Shown: positions 1 through 9,524 of the stretch, piece after piece
Numbering within the stretch: the stretch's first letter is position 1
Layout of the letters: each line of letters opens with the position of its first letter
DNA from: Myxococcales bacterium
GTDB taxonomy: Bacteria; Myxococcota_A; UBA9042; GCA-2863065
Length of the DNA stretch: 64,000 nt
NCBI GenBank assembly: GCA_018780435.1
Contig: JADMJS010000233.1
Location: forward strand, 1 to 64,000
Reading direction: 5' to 3'
Translations under genes and position numbers: made by a program
Notes under the pieces: generated by a model
Database searches by the model: none
The model's input: the letters and a program-made list of their open reading frames with translations, nothing else
What the model was told of the DNA's origin: nothing

Positions 1-3000
1 CCGGTCGACACGGAAGCCGCTCGAGTTCACCACGCACAGCCGGTACTGGTCGGTGCAGGTTTCGCCGCAGATGCCCGGCGTCTGCTGAACCGTGAACGTG
101 AACGTGTCGGTCGTGCCGGCGACCTGCTCGATAAGGACATTGGCCGGATCCGGTCGGAACTCGAAGATGTAGGGCGGGGCGAAGCCGGTGTTCATCGTGA
201 GCCAGAGGCCGAGCTCCACGTTGCCGAGGTTCACGGCGCCCACGGAGACGCAGCTGCCGTTCGCCGCGAGCGTGAACCCGGGATAACAGCCGCACACAGC
301 GGTCACACTCACGCCGTCGGTCGTGCAGAGCTGCGCGCAACCGCCGTTGTTCGTCGCACACTCTCCCGGCTGCACGCAGGTGTCGCCGTCGCTGACGTAG
401 TTGTCGTCGCAGAGGCACTCAAAGCTGCCCGGTAAGTCGTGGCAGAACGCGTTCGCGCCGCACGTCTCGCTCGCGCACTCGTCGATGTTCGTGCAGGAGT
501 AGGCGTCGGGCGTCGTATATCCGCTCGGGCACGCGCTGCACACATAGCCGGCGCCATCATTGAGACAAGTGCGCGGCTGCTGACAAAGGCTGCCGCTGAC
601 GCAGATGTCGCTCAGCACGCGGAAGGTCGCGGTCGCCGGCGTCGAGTCGTCATATGTGAAGCGACAATCGTAGCCGACGGTACAGTTGAGGTAGTCGACG
701 TACGACCGGTTCTGCCACATCCACAGGTTGCGCAGATGGATCTGTCCGTCGGTGGCGTTCTCGACGATCCAGGTGCACTCAGGACCACCCCAGGTCGCTG
801 GCTCCGGCTCGCCCGCTTCGTGCCACGTCTCGATCCACCGGTAGCCGCTGTCGTCACCAGCGCACATTCGATACTGGTCGGCGCCGTCGCGGAAGGTGAA
901 CGTGAACGTGTCGCGCCGACCGTCCAAGGCGGGTCGCATCTCGATGCCACGCCCTTCGGACGTGAACTCGAACTTGAACGGCGCGGCGGCGGACGTATCG
1001 AGGTTCAGGCTCTTGCCGAGCCCCACATTGTAGAGCACCACCGTGCCCTTGGAGTCGCAGGTGGCGGGATCGGCGGCTACGTCGAAGCCCGGGTAGCAGC
1101 CGCACACGGCGTTGCCGCCCACTTCAGAGCAGGTCTGCGCGCAGCCGCCGTTGTTCACGACACATGGACCGTCCGGCACGCAGTTGAAGCCGTCGCCGGA
1201 GAAGCGCGTCTTGCAGACGCATTCGTAGCCGCCGGCGGTGTTCGTGCAGGTCGCGTCGGGCGAGCACGCGTCGGTGTTCAGCGCACACTCGTCGGCGTCC
1301 ACACGGAAGATCGTGTTTCCGTCCGTGGACTCATCGTAGGTGAACTGCCAGTCGTGCGCTGCCCTGCAATCTAGGTAGTCGGCATACGGATAACCTTGCT
1401 GGATCCACTCGTTTTTGAGGCGCAAGCGATCGCCGCCGGCGGGCACGATGCGCCACTGGCACTCGGGGCCGTCCCAGCCCGGCGGCGCGGGATCGGTCGG
1501 GCCGCGCCTTAGGGTGATCGTGCGGAAACCCGAGTAGTTCCTGGCGCAGAGGCGGTAGTCGTCGCCGTAGCTCACGGTGAACGTGTAGAGGTTCGGTCCC
1601 GCCGCCGCGATCTGCACGTCGGCGCCAGCGCCACTCATCAGCTCGAGCTCACCGTTTTCGGCCACGTCGGCGAACTGCCCGAGCCCCTCGTTGAACAGCT
1701 TCACGGTCGTCGCGAGCGGCGCGCAGGTCTCGTCATCGGCGTTCAGCGCGAAGCCCGAGTAACACCCGCAGACCGCGGCCTGCCCGCTATGACTGCACCG
1801 CTGCTCGCAGCCGCCGTTGCTCACCGCGCACGCGTCGAAGAGCACGCACGTCTGGCCGTCGCCCGCGTAGCCCGGATTACACGTGCAGGTGTGGCTCGTT
1901 GCCGTGTTCGTGCAGGTGGCGTTCGGACCGCAAACGCCTTCCGCCGCGCACTCGTCACTCTGCAAGTAGAAGACGCTCTGTGGCGTCTTCTCATCCAGAT
2001 ACGTGAAGCCGCAGTTTGCGGAGTTCCAGCACTCGAAGTAGTCGAACTGACTGTAGTTCTCCTCGATCCACAGGTTGCGCAGGCGCACTGCTCCGCCGTC
2101 GGCACCTTCGACGAGCCACGTGCATTCTACGGAGTCCCAGCCCGCGGGCGCCGGGTCGCCAGCAGGCCGTCGCAACGCCACCCAACTGAAGCCGGACGGT
2201 TGTCCGCCACAGAGCCGGACCTCGCCGTCGGCCCCCACGTCGAGGGTGAGCGTGACAGCGTTCGCCGTGATCCCGCTCACCTCGACGTGCACAGGCTTGC
2301 CGACCGCGTCGAAGCGGAGGCCGCTCGCGACGCTCCAGCTCGCTTTGAGGCCGAACGCGCCGCTCACGAGGCGAACGTCGGGCCAAGGGACGCAGGTGTC
2401 GCCGGGGCCCGGATCGAAGCCGGCCCAGCATCCGCAGGAGGCCGTGTCGCCGTTCGCGGTGCACGTCTGCTGGCAGCCCCCGTTGCCCACGACGCAGGCG
2501 TTGTCTGGCGCGCACGACGTGCCGTCGCCGGACCAATCCGGATTGCAGACGCAGGTGTCAGTACCGGCGATGTTGCGACAGGTCGCCTGCGCGTCGCACA
2601 CCGGCGCCGCGGCCGAGCACTCGTCGGTGTAGATCGCGAACGTGGAGTAAGCGGACGTGTCCGTGCCGTAGTTGAAATAGCAGTCGGAGCCGTGACCAGT
2701 GCAGATGAGGTTCGACAGGTACGGATGGCGCTGCTCCAGCCAGAGGTTTCGGAGCCGCACCGTGCCGTCTCCGAGATCCTGCACGCGCCACTTGCACTCG
2801 GGCGCGTCCCACAGCGCGGGCTTGCCTCCGCCGTAGTCGCTGAGCTGCTCGGTCTTCCAGCGGAACCCCGAGTTGTCCTGCGCGCACAGGCGGTACAGGT
2901 TCGGACACTGGTCGCGCGCACTTCCGTTCGCGCAAGTGCCCGGTTTCACTTCCACCGTGAACGTGAAGGTGTCCGGCCCGTCGAGGGTCTGCTCCATGCG

Positions 3001-6000
3001 GATGGTGCGGCCTTCGGGGCTGAAGACGAGCTGTCCGATTCCGGCGCCGCTTTGGTGATCGAGGTATTTGTTCACGCCGACGTTGAAGAGCCGCAGGGCC
3101 GGCCGCGCGTCGCACGACCTGCCATCAGCGCTCAGCGCGAAGCCGGGCGCACAGCCGCACACGGCCTGGCCGGCTGTCGTTCCGAGGCATCGCTGCTGGC
3201 AGCCGCCGTTGTTCACGACGCAGACGTTCTCAAGGGTACAAAGCTGCCCGGTTCCGACATACCCGTCCTTGCACGTACACACGCCGCCCTCGAGCGTATC
3301 GGTGCAGGTCGCGTTCGCGTCGCAGCCGCCGCCGTCGACCGCGCAGTCGTCGGCGTCGAGCGTGAACAAGGTGCTCCCGAGCGTCGATTCATCCTGCGTG
3401 AACTCGCAGACGTTCGGCCCGCCGCAGTAGAGGTAGTCGTAATGCGCCATGGCCGGCGTTTGCTGGAGCCACAGGTTCTTCATGCGAAAGCTATCGCCAT
3501 CGACCGGCTCGAAGGTCCACGTGCACTCTGGGGCATTCCAGTTCGGCGGGTCGCCCACTCGCGCGTCCCGTACGACGGCGTCTAGCAAGAGGGTGCCGCC
3601 TACGACGGCGGGGATGCAGACCCGCTCGAGGTTCGGGCAAAAGATGTTCGTGCTGCCGTTTGCGCAGTAGCCGGGCGTCGAGGCCATGGTGATCGTGAAG
3701 CGATCATGGAAGCCTGGGACCTGATCCACCGCCACGGTGCGCCCTGCTAATGAGGCAAACACGTGGTCATTGCTGTCGAGATCGAGATACCCGACGCCTT
3801 CGTTGAGGATGCGCATGCGCTGCGCGGGCTCGCAGACGCGACCGTTCGCGCCGAGTTGAAAGCCCGGGTAACAACCGCAGACGCGTTGCCCCGGCGCGTC
3901 ATTGGCGCACCGCTGCGAGCAGTCCCCGTTGCTGACGACGCACGGGTCCACGAGGACGCAGGTCGTTCCGTCGCCCACATAGCCACTGCCGCAGGCGCAG
4001 GTGTAGCTGCCGACCGTGTTCGTGCAATTGGCGTTCGGATCGCAGGTGTCCGTGTTGGCGGCGCACTCGTCGACGTCGAGCACAAAGCGCGTCGTGGCCC
4101 CTGTGCTCGGCGAGATCCCGCAGGCTTGATCGCTACCGCAATCGAGGTGCAGTCCCGGATTGCTCGCCTCCACCGCGACGTTCACGAGGCGAACTTGGTT
4201 GTCTCCGGCCTCCTCGATGAGCCACGCGCACCTGGCGAGGTTCCAGTTGGGCCCGCTGCTGAGCTCGACGCCGAGCTCGAAGCCCGCAACATTGACCATG
4301 CACAGGCGGTAGGTGTTGGCCCCGTCGTCCATGTCGATGGTCTTGGCCCCGGCTGGGCCCACGGGCGCCGGCCGCACCGTAATGTCGTCGCCGATCGACT
4401 TGAAGATGAAGCGGAAGGCGGGCTCCGGGAAGCTCGGATTGGCCGCGATGAACTTCGCGAGCCCCACGCCGTACAAACGACCGCCGTCGACTGGGTCACA
4501 GGTCTGCTGATCGGCGTTGAGCGCGCTGCCCCCGTAGCACGCGCAGATGCCGGAGCCGTCGACTGCGGTTCCGACGCAGCGCTGCGAGCAGCCGCCGTTG
4601 TCGATCGCGCAGACATCCGTGAGCACGCAGCTCCGCCCGTCGCCGGTGTAGCCCGCACTGCACGCGCAGTCGTAATCTGGAACGCTGTCAATGCAGTTCG
4701 CGTCAACGTCGCAGGTGGTGGTGTTCGCGGCGCACTCGTCTTGATCGATCGCGAAGAGCGTGTTGCCGGCGGTGCCTTGCTCCTCAGTGTTGAATGAACA
4801 CTGGGTCGGATCGGGACACTGCAAGTAGCCGTAGCCATTACTCATCACGCCAGCGTGCGCGCTCCGCAAGCGCACCTGACCGTTGCCGGCGTCCGTGACG
4901 AACCAACCGCAGTCGTTCGAGTCCCACGCGTCGGGGGCTGGAGCTAGGGAGCTCCAAGCCAGGACGAAAGCCCTGTATCCGCCGGACTCGTGGACGCAAA
5001 GGCGATACGACGTTCCCTGCTCGTTGACCGTGAAGGTGAAGACGTCCGTGGTATTGGGGAGCAGCGCCATGTGCACGTTGCTGCCGGCAGGCGCCCAGAA
5101 GTCGCCCTGGGCCTTCGGGAGCAAGAGGGACAGGCCGAGGCCCGTGTTGTAGAGGCGGTTCTCCGCGCGCGGCATGCACGCCTTCTGATCCGGCGCGAGC
5201 ACGAACCCCGGCGCGCAGGTGCAGACGGCGGTGTCGCCCGGTGTGGTGGCACACCGCTGGGCGCAGCCGCCGTTGCCGCCGAGGCAGGCGTCGATCGGCG
5301 CGCAGCTATTACCGTTGCCCGCGAAGTGCGGGTTGCACGCGCACACGGCGCCGGCCGGCGTGTTCGTACAGGTGGCGTTCGTATCGCATTGGGCCGTGCC
5401 CGCCGCACACTGTTCAACGGCGATCTGGAACGTCGTGTTGCCCGAAACCGCGTCGTCATAGGTGAAGCCGCACAGGTCTGGCTGGGCGCAGGTCAGGTAG
5501 CCGAGATACGGCTTGTCCTGCTGCAGCCCCTGGTTCTTCAAGCGCACGTTGCCGCCGCCGAGGTCGGTGACGATCCAGGCGCAGAGCGGGGAGTCCCAGT
5601 CATTGGGCGTGCCGACACGCGCGCTGCGCCACGACGCCTTCGCGTCGATGCTGCCCAGCGTATTGGCGCAGAGGCGGTACTCGTCCTCGCAGAGCGGGCT
5701 GGTGGATCCATCGGCGCAGGTGCCAGGCGTCTCAGGGAGCGTGAACGTGAACGTGTCTTTGTGACCCGGAACCTTCCCCATCACCACCGGGCGCCCAGCC
5801 GTGCGGAGACCGAGCGCACGCGGCGCCGTGCCGGTGGACGTGACGTCGAAGAAGCGGCCGAGCCCCACGTTGAACAGCGTCACGCCGTCGCTCGCGTCGC
5901 ATGAGGTGCCATTTACCGCGAGATGAAAGCCCGGGAAACAGCCGCAGGTGACCACCTCATTGACGCTGGTGCAGCGCTGTTCGCAGTCGTTCGTGGGGAG

Positions 6001-8595
6001 GCACCGGTCGGCCAAGATGACGAGATCGAAAGTGTCAGTGGCCGTCAGCGCGTCATCCTTGGCAGTGAGCTCGACGGTGACGGTGCCCACCTGATTGAGT
6101 GACGGCGTAATGGTGACATTGCAGTTCGCAGGCGTTCCGGAGAAGGCGAAGCTCAGTCCGGTGCCCGTGCCCGAGAGGTGCGCGGCGTCGCAGGCGATGA
6201 GGCCATCGCTCGCGAGCCCGATCGACAAGGTCAGTGGCGTGTTCTCGTTCGTGGTTTGGTTGGCCGTGTCGGTCATGGTCAGGCTGTCTGAGACTGGCGT
6301 CACGATGAGTGTGACGGTCGCGGTGCTCTGCAAGGCGGGGGCGTCGGTGTCAGTGACGGTCACGGTGATGGGGCCGCTCCCGTGGACGTTCGACCCGGGC
6401 GTGACGAGCACTTCGCAGAAGCCGGCGATGGCCGCCTCGACGGCCAGCGACGCGATGAGGCCCGTTGGTGCGGCGGCGCCGCTCACGCTGATTGCGTCGC
6501 AGCTCGGCACGGCGCTGTCGATGTCGACGACGTTGAAGTAGAACGACAACGTGGTGTCTTCGGGGGTCGTGACCGGGTCATTGGCGAAGATGACCTGCGG
6601 CGCGTCGGCGACCGGCGTCACTTGCAGCGACAAATCGGCGACCCTGCTTCGAGTAGCCCCGTCGATGACGACGGAGACGACCAGCCTCACGGTCGCCGTG
6701 CCGTTCTGGTTCGCGCCGACGTGCAGGGTCAGCAGGCAATCCCCGGGCGCCGCGCCGTCTTCAATGACGAGTTCCGGGGTGACCGTCCCGAACAGGACAC
6801 TCGCGGTGACGGCGCTTTGACAGTCGAGCGGCGCCCCGTTCTCGACGTCGACGATGGTGAACGGGACGACCGGACTGGGAGTATCTTCGGCGATCGTGAG
6901 TTCGGTGATACCCACGATCAGCGACGGCGAGTCAACCAACGAAGCCAGGTGCAGCGTGAAGGTGTCGGTCGCGGTCAGGCCCTCGCCGTCGGTCACCGTG
7001 AGTGTGATCTCGTCGTCGCCGTTGCCGTTCGGCACGAGCTGTACGCTCACCACGCAGCTCCCGTTCCCATCGGAAGTGATGGTCACGGAGCTCGTCATCG
7101 ACGGATCCAAGCCGTCGGCAGTCACATCCGTGCAATCCACGTCGCTTTCGGGATCGGATATTGTGAATGTCGTGGTGGGCGGTTTCACGGCGTCTTCGAT
7201 GGTGTAGATGTCCGCGGGCGCTTCCGTAAACAAGGGCGGGTCGTTCACCGCGACGACGCGAAGGGTGAACGAGGCCGGGGCGCTGGGGCCACCTTGATCG
7301 TGAGTCACCAGCTCGATCGTGCCCTCGCCACTCACCCCCGGGACGAAGAAGATGGTCAGCTTGCAGTCGGTGAGGTTCGTGGTGGGATCAATGGCGACGA
7401 AGTCGATCGCCGACGAGACAAACGCGACAGCGCCTCCAAGGACGGTGGCGGTGGTCGCTGAGCACTCGGCGGATCCTTCGATGTCCGCGACGCTGAAGAA
7501 GAAGTCCGCGCGGTCCGCTGCGCCTTCGACCACCTCAAGCTCGTTCGAAGTGAGGGTGATCCAGGGCGCGTCGTTGACGGCGGTGAGGCGGAGCGTGAAC
7601 CCGTCCACCACCTCGGCGCCGTCCGCGTCGGTCAGCGTGAGCCAGACGTCTCCGTTGCCGAACGCATTGGGCGTGAGCGGACCTGCTGTCACCAGACATT
7701 CGCCAGCGAGCGCGCCCGCGGTGAGGGTGAGGCTCGACGTGAGCGCGTTCGCTTGAGGCGTGGGGGCCATGACGAGGTCGGTGCAGGCGATCGCGCCGTC
7801 GACGTCGGCGATCAGGAAGGAGAAGGTCGGAAGGAGCAGCTGGTCTTCGTTTAGAAGGTAGAACCCGTTTGGAAACTCGAAGCGCGGCGGGTCGTTCACT
7901 GGGGCGACGTCTACCTCGATGGTCACCTGAGCCGTCGCCGCTCCTTCGGTCACGGTGACGATCAGCGTGCCCGTGCCGAACGCATTGGCCGCCGGTTGGA
8001 GGTCGAGTCTACAATCAGGTGCGGCGTCTTCGAAGACCAGGTTGGACAAGAGATCCGGGTTCGAGGACGTGACGGAGAGCAGGTCCTCGCATGGGATCCC
8101 AGCGTCGACGCCGCCGACGGTGAGCGGGATCGAGACGGTAGCGTCTTCATTCACCGTCACTGTTTCTGTCGGACCGATCAGCGTTGGCGGCGTGCTGTCG
8201 ACCGTGCTGTCGGCGTCGTCGATGGTGGCGGTGTCGTAGATCGTGGCGGTGTCGTCGATCGTGGCGGTGTCGTCGGTGGTGACGGTGTCGTCGGTGGTGA
8301 CGGTGTCGTCGGTGGTGACGGTGTCGTCGATGGTGGCGGTGTCACCGGGGGTGACGGTGTCACCGGGGGTGGCGGTGTCACCGGGGGTGGCGGTGTCACC
8401 GGGGGTGGCGGTGTCACTCATATCCCCGATGTCATTCGGGTTCTCGTCACCGGTATCGGGGGCACTCGTGTCGGAGGCGCCCGTGACGGTGTCGCCAATG
8501 CCAACAGTGTTGTCCCCTGGGGCCGGCGTCGTACACGCCGACAACGCGAAGATCATTACGAAAACACAGCAACAAAGACTACGGGGCACGAGCAT
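1..8595 (-). CDS. giant modular EGF/lectin-like surface lipoprotein (C-terminus beyond window)
   Basis: One uninterrupted minus-strand frame covers 2865 codons and runs off the left edge, so the C-terminus is missing. The start ATG at 8595 has GAGG about 8 bases upstream. Residues 1-21 form a lipoprotein signal (lipobox LSAC, Cys21). Residues 61-126 are eleven six-residue units (DTATPG, DTVTTD, DTATID types). About residues 130-850 hold roughly six or seven cadherin/Ig-like repeats whose joints read like PVNDPP. From about residue 865 the protein alternates a ~130-residue module (starting like LYNVGLGK, with DTFTFTV, YRLCA, a Cys-x-Trp motif and VRLRNLW) with EGF pairs: an EGF_CA type beginning DECA, then an NGGCxQRC type. 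Nine such modules begin near 5890, 5165, 4500, 3825, 3100, 2385, 1720, 1050 and 245. I infer a surface adhesin. The ~130-residue module may be a beta-trefoil lectin, but I do not recognise it. Confidence 0.88.
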   Translation of the reverse strand, partial: MLVPRSLCCCVFVMIFALSACTTPAPGDNTVGIGDTVTGASDTSAPDTGDENPNDIGDMSDTATPGDTATPGDTATPGDTVTPGDTATIDDTVTTDDTVTTDDTVTTDDTATIDDTATIYDTATIDDADSTVDSTPPTLIGPTETVTVNEDATVSIPLTVGGVDAGIPCEDLLSVTSSNPDLLSNLVFEDAAPDCRLDLQPAANAFGTGTLIVTVTEGAATAQVTIEVDVAPVNDPPRFEFPNGFYLLNEDQLLLPTFSFLIADVDGAIACTDLVMAPTPQANALTSSLTLTAGALAGECLVTAGPLTPNAFGNGDVWLTLTDADGAEVVDGFTLRLTAVNDAPWITLTSNELEVVEGAADRADFFFSVADIEGSAECSATTATVLGGAVAFVSSAIDFVAIDPTTNLTDCKLTIFFVPGVSGEGTIELVTHDQGGPSAPASFTLRVVAVNDPPLFTEAPADIYTIEDAVKPPTTTFTISDPESDVDCTDVTADGLDPSMTSSVTITSDGNGSCVVSVQLVPNGNGDDEITLTVTDGEGLTATDTFTLHLASLVDSPSLIVGITELTIAEDTPSPVVPFTIVDVENGAPLDCQSAVTASVLFGTVTPELVIEDGAAPGDCLLTLHVGANQNGTATVRLVVSVVIDGATRSRVADLSLQVTPVADAPQVIFANDPVTTPEDTTLSFYFNVVDIDSAVPSCDAISVSGAAAPTGLIASLAVEAAIAGFCEVLVTPGSNVHGSGPITVTVTDTDAPALQSTATVTLIVTPVSDSLTMTDTANQTTNENTPLTLSIGLASDGLIACDAAHLSGTGTGLSFAFSGTPANCNVTITPSLNQVGTVTVELTAKDDALTATDTFDLVILADRCLPTNDCEQRCTSVNEVVTCGCFPGFHLAVNGTSCDASDGVTLFNVGLGRFFDVTSTGTAPRALGLRTAGRPVVMGKVPGHKDTFTFTLPETPGTCADGSTSPLCEDEYRLCANTLGSIDAKASWRSARVGTPNDWDSPLCAWIVTDLGGGNVRLKNQGLQQDKPYLGYLTCAQPDLCGFTYDDAVSGNTTFQIAVEQCAAGTAQCDTNATCTNTPAGAVCACNPHFAGNGNSCAPIDACLGGNGGCAQRCATTPGDTAVCTCAPGFVLAPDQKACMPRAENRLYNTGLGLSLLLPKAQGDFWAPAGSNVHMALLPNTTDVFTFTVNEQGTSYRLCVHESGGYRAFVLAWSSLAPAPDAWDSNDCGWFVTDAGNGQVRLRSAHAGVMSNGYGYLQCPDPTQCSFNTEEQGTAGNTLFAIDQDECAANTTTCDVDANCIDSVPDYDCACSAGYTGDGRSCVLTDVCAIDNGGCSQRCVGTAVDGSGICACYGGSALNADQQTCDPVDGGRLYGVGLAKFIAANPSFPEPAFRFIFKSIGDDITVRPAPVGPAGAKTIDMDDGANTYRLCMVNVAGFELGVELSSGPNWNLARCAWLIEEAGDNQVRLVNVAVEASNPGLHLDCGSDQACGISPSTGATTRFVLDVDECAANTDTCDPNANCTNTVGSYTCACGSGYVGDGTTCVLVDPCVVSNGDCSQRCANDAPGQRVCGCYPGFQLGANGRVCEPAQRMRILNEGVGYLDLDSNDHVFASLAGRTVAVDQVPGFHDRFTITMASTPGYCANGSTNIFCPNLERVCIPAVVGGTLLLDAVVRDARVGDPPNWNAPECTWTFEPVDGDSFRMKNLWLQQTPAMAHYDYLYCGGPNVCEFTQDESTLGSTLFTLDADDCAVDGGGCDANATCTDTLEGGVCTCKDGYVGTGQLCTLENVCVVNNGGCQQRCLGTTAGQAVCGCAPGFALSADGRSCDARPALRLFNVGVNKYLDHQSGAGIGQLVFSPEGRTIRMEQTLDGPDTFTFTVEVKPGTCANGSARDQCPNLYRLCAQDNSGFRWKTEQLSDYGGGKPALWDAPECKWRVQDLGDGTVRLRNLWLEQRHPYLSNLICTGHGSDCYFNYGTDTSAYSTFAIYTDECSAAAPVCDAQATCRNIAGTDTCVCNPDWSGDGTSCAPDNACVVGNGGCQQTCTANGDTASCGCWAGFDPGPGDTCVPWPDVRLVSGAFGLKASWSVASGLRFDAVGKPVHVEVSGITANAVTLTLDVGADGEVRLCGGQPSGFSWVALRRPAGDPAPAGWDSVECTWLVEGADGGAVRLRNLWIEENYSQFDYFECWNSANCGFTYLDEKTPQSVFYLQSDECAAEGVCGPNATCTNTATSHTCTCNPGYAGDGQTCVLFDACAVSNGGCEQRCSHSGQAAVCGCYSGFALNADDETCAPLATTVKLFNEGLGQFADVAENGELELMSGAGADVQIAAAGPNLYTFTVSYGDDYRLCARNYSGFRTITLRRGPTDPAPPGWDGPECQWRIVPAGGDRLRLKNEWIQQGYPYADYLDCRAAHDWQFTYDESTDGNTIFRVDADECALNTDACSPDATCTNTAGGYECVCKTRFSGDGFNCVPDGPCVVNNGGCAQTCSEVGGNAVCGCYPGFDVAADPATCDSKGTVVLYNVGLGKSLNLDTSAAAPFKFEFTSEGRGIEMRPALDGRRDTFTFTFRDGADQYRMCAGDDSGYRWIETWHEAGEPEPATWGGPECTWIVENATDGQIHLRNLWMWQNRSYVDYLNCTVGYDCRFTYDDSTPATATFRVLSDICVSGSLCQQPRTCLNDGAGYVCSACPSGYTTPDAYSCTNIDECASETCGANAFCHDLPGSFECLCDDNYVSDGDTCVQPGECATNNGGCAQLCTTDGVSVTAVCGCYPGFTLAANGSCVSVGAVNLGNVELGLWLTMNTGFAPPYIFEFRPDPANVLIEQVAGTTDTFTFTVQQTPGICGETCTDQYRLCVVNSSGFRVDR
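8218..8415 (-). repeat. 18-bp in-frame tandem repeat encoding a Thr/Asp spacer
   Basis: Eleven 18-base units lie in frame inside the giant lipoprotein gene and encode variants of DTATPG and DTVTTD (residues 61-126). Neighbouring units are almost identical at the DNA level, so copy number could change by slippage without breaking the frame. They sit between the lipobox and the first folded domain, as a flexible acidic stalk would. Confidence 0.85.
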
Positions 8596-8885
8596 CAGCC
8601 AACCTCAGAGCGCACGAATGGCCGTCGTGCGAAGCAAGCCCGGGAGTGACTGAAGGAACTTCTACCCCACTCAGCGAGGTCAGCCTCCCTACCAGATCGC
8701 CGGGGCATTCGCACCGCATGTTTGGCGCCCCTCCCCTCGTCCCTTTCGCGAGAGGGAGACTGAGCGCTGCGAAGTCCGGGTGGGAACGGCCGTCCTGCTG
8801 CGTCGGGTCCCGTGGGTAGACGCGGACGAGGTGGCCACGCGCTCGGCCGTCACCTTCCCGGCCAGCGCCGGATGAAAAGGCGAGG

Positions 8886-9467
8886 TCAGGGACTCATGGT
8901 CGAGTCGTCGCCGTCGTCACCCGAGGTGTCCGGGCAGGTGTCGCCGGGCGAGGAGTAGCAGATGAGGGTCGGCCCGTCGCAACACGCCACCGTACCGGCG
9001 GCCGGCGGGCAGGATGTCTGACAGTCCGTGTCGGTAGTGCAGAAATCGACGCACTGGGGACCACTCCCATCGGTCCCGTCCGCGGAGTCGGACCCATCGA
9101 GGGGCTCGGTCCCGTCCGCGCTGTCTTGCGCGTCGGACCCATCGGTCGCGTCCCCGCCGTCGACCGGGACTTCGCTGTCCGTCGCGCCCACACCGTCCGT
9201 GGGGGTCACGCCGTCCGTCGCGTCAACGCTCGACTCCGTCGAATCCGAACCGCCGTCGGCGGTCCCATCGGCGGGCGCGTCGGTTCCTGGGCCGCCATCG
9301 GCGCCATCGGCGGACGGCGTGTCGTCTGTCACCGTCGTGCCGTCGGTCGAGTTCGTGTCGTCGGACCCGGACGAGCCACGCCGGCTGCTCGAGCACGATA
9401 CGGCCGCGAATCCGAAGGAGAAGGCGCAGAGCGAGAAGGCGAGGTAGGTGGTTTTGGCGTGGCGCAT
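8886..9467 (-). CDS. small Asp/Gly/Thr-rich spacer lipoprotein
   Basis: 193 residues. The ATG at 9467 gives a lipoprotein signal ending AVSC. It is preferred over an in-frame TTG nine bases upstream, although neither has a strong ribosome site. After the Cys comes about 110 residues of Asp/Gly/Thr/Ser low complexity (DGTDG, TDGV, SADG types). A compact C-terminus of about 55 residues holds around ten cysteines (motifs CVDFC, CQTSC, CC) and is probably disulfide-bonded. It lies next to the giant lipoprotein gene in the same direction, about 290 bases apart. The function is unknown; the build suggests a surface-displayed Cys knot on a long stalk. Confidence 0.75.
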   Translation of the reverse strand: MRHAKTTYLAFSLCAFSFGFAAVSCSSSRRGSSGSDDTNSTDGTTVTDDTPSADGADGGPGTDAPADGTADGGSDSTESSVDATDGVTPTDGVGATDSEVPVDGGDATDGSDAQDSADGTEPLDGSDSADGTDGSGPQCVDFCTTDTDCQTSCPPAAGTVACCDGPTLICYSSPGDTCPDTSGDDGDDSTMSP

Positions 9468-9524
9468 GGTAATCAATACACAGTGCCGCAGCCGACGCTC
9501 CGGGACAAGTAGAAGAAGCCGACC

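Noticed and set aside
439-7461. Several long plus-strand open frames (439-1374, 1789-3585, 3763-4797, 4990-5904, 6382-7461)
   Set aside because: They are antisense to the giant minus-strand gene, which has EGF and other domain motifs in one frame over 8.6 kb. Their translations are Arg/Ala/Val-rich with no motifs and arise from the GC bias.
8218-8415. CRISPR-like short repeats
   Set aside because: Units are contiguous, have no unique spacers, and are in frame with the encoded Thr/Asp stalk.
8740-8757. TCCCTTTCGCGAGAGGGA hairpin
   Set aside because: Imperfect short stem with no T-tract; could be chance in the intergenic region.
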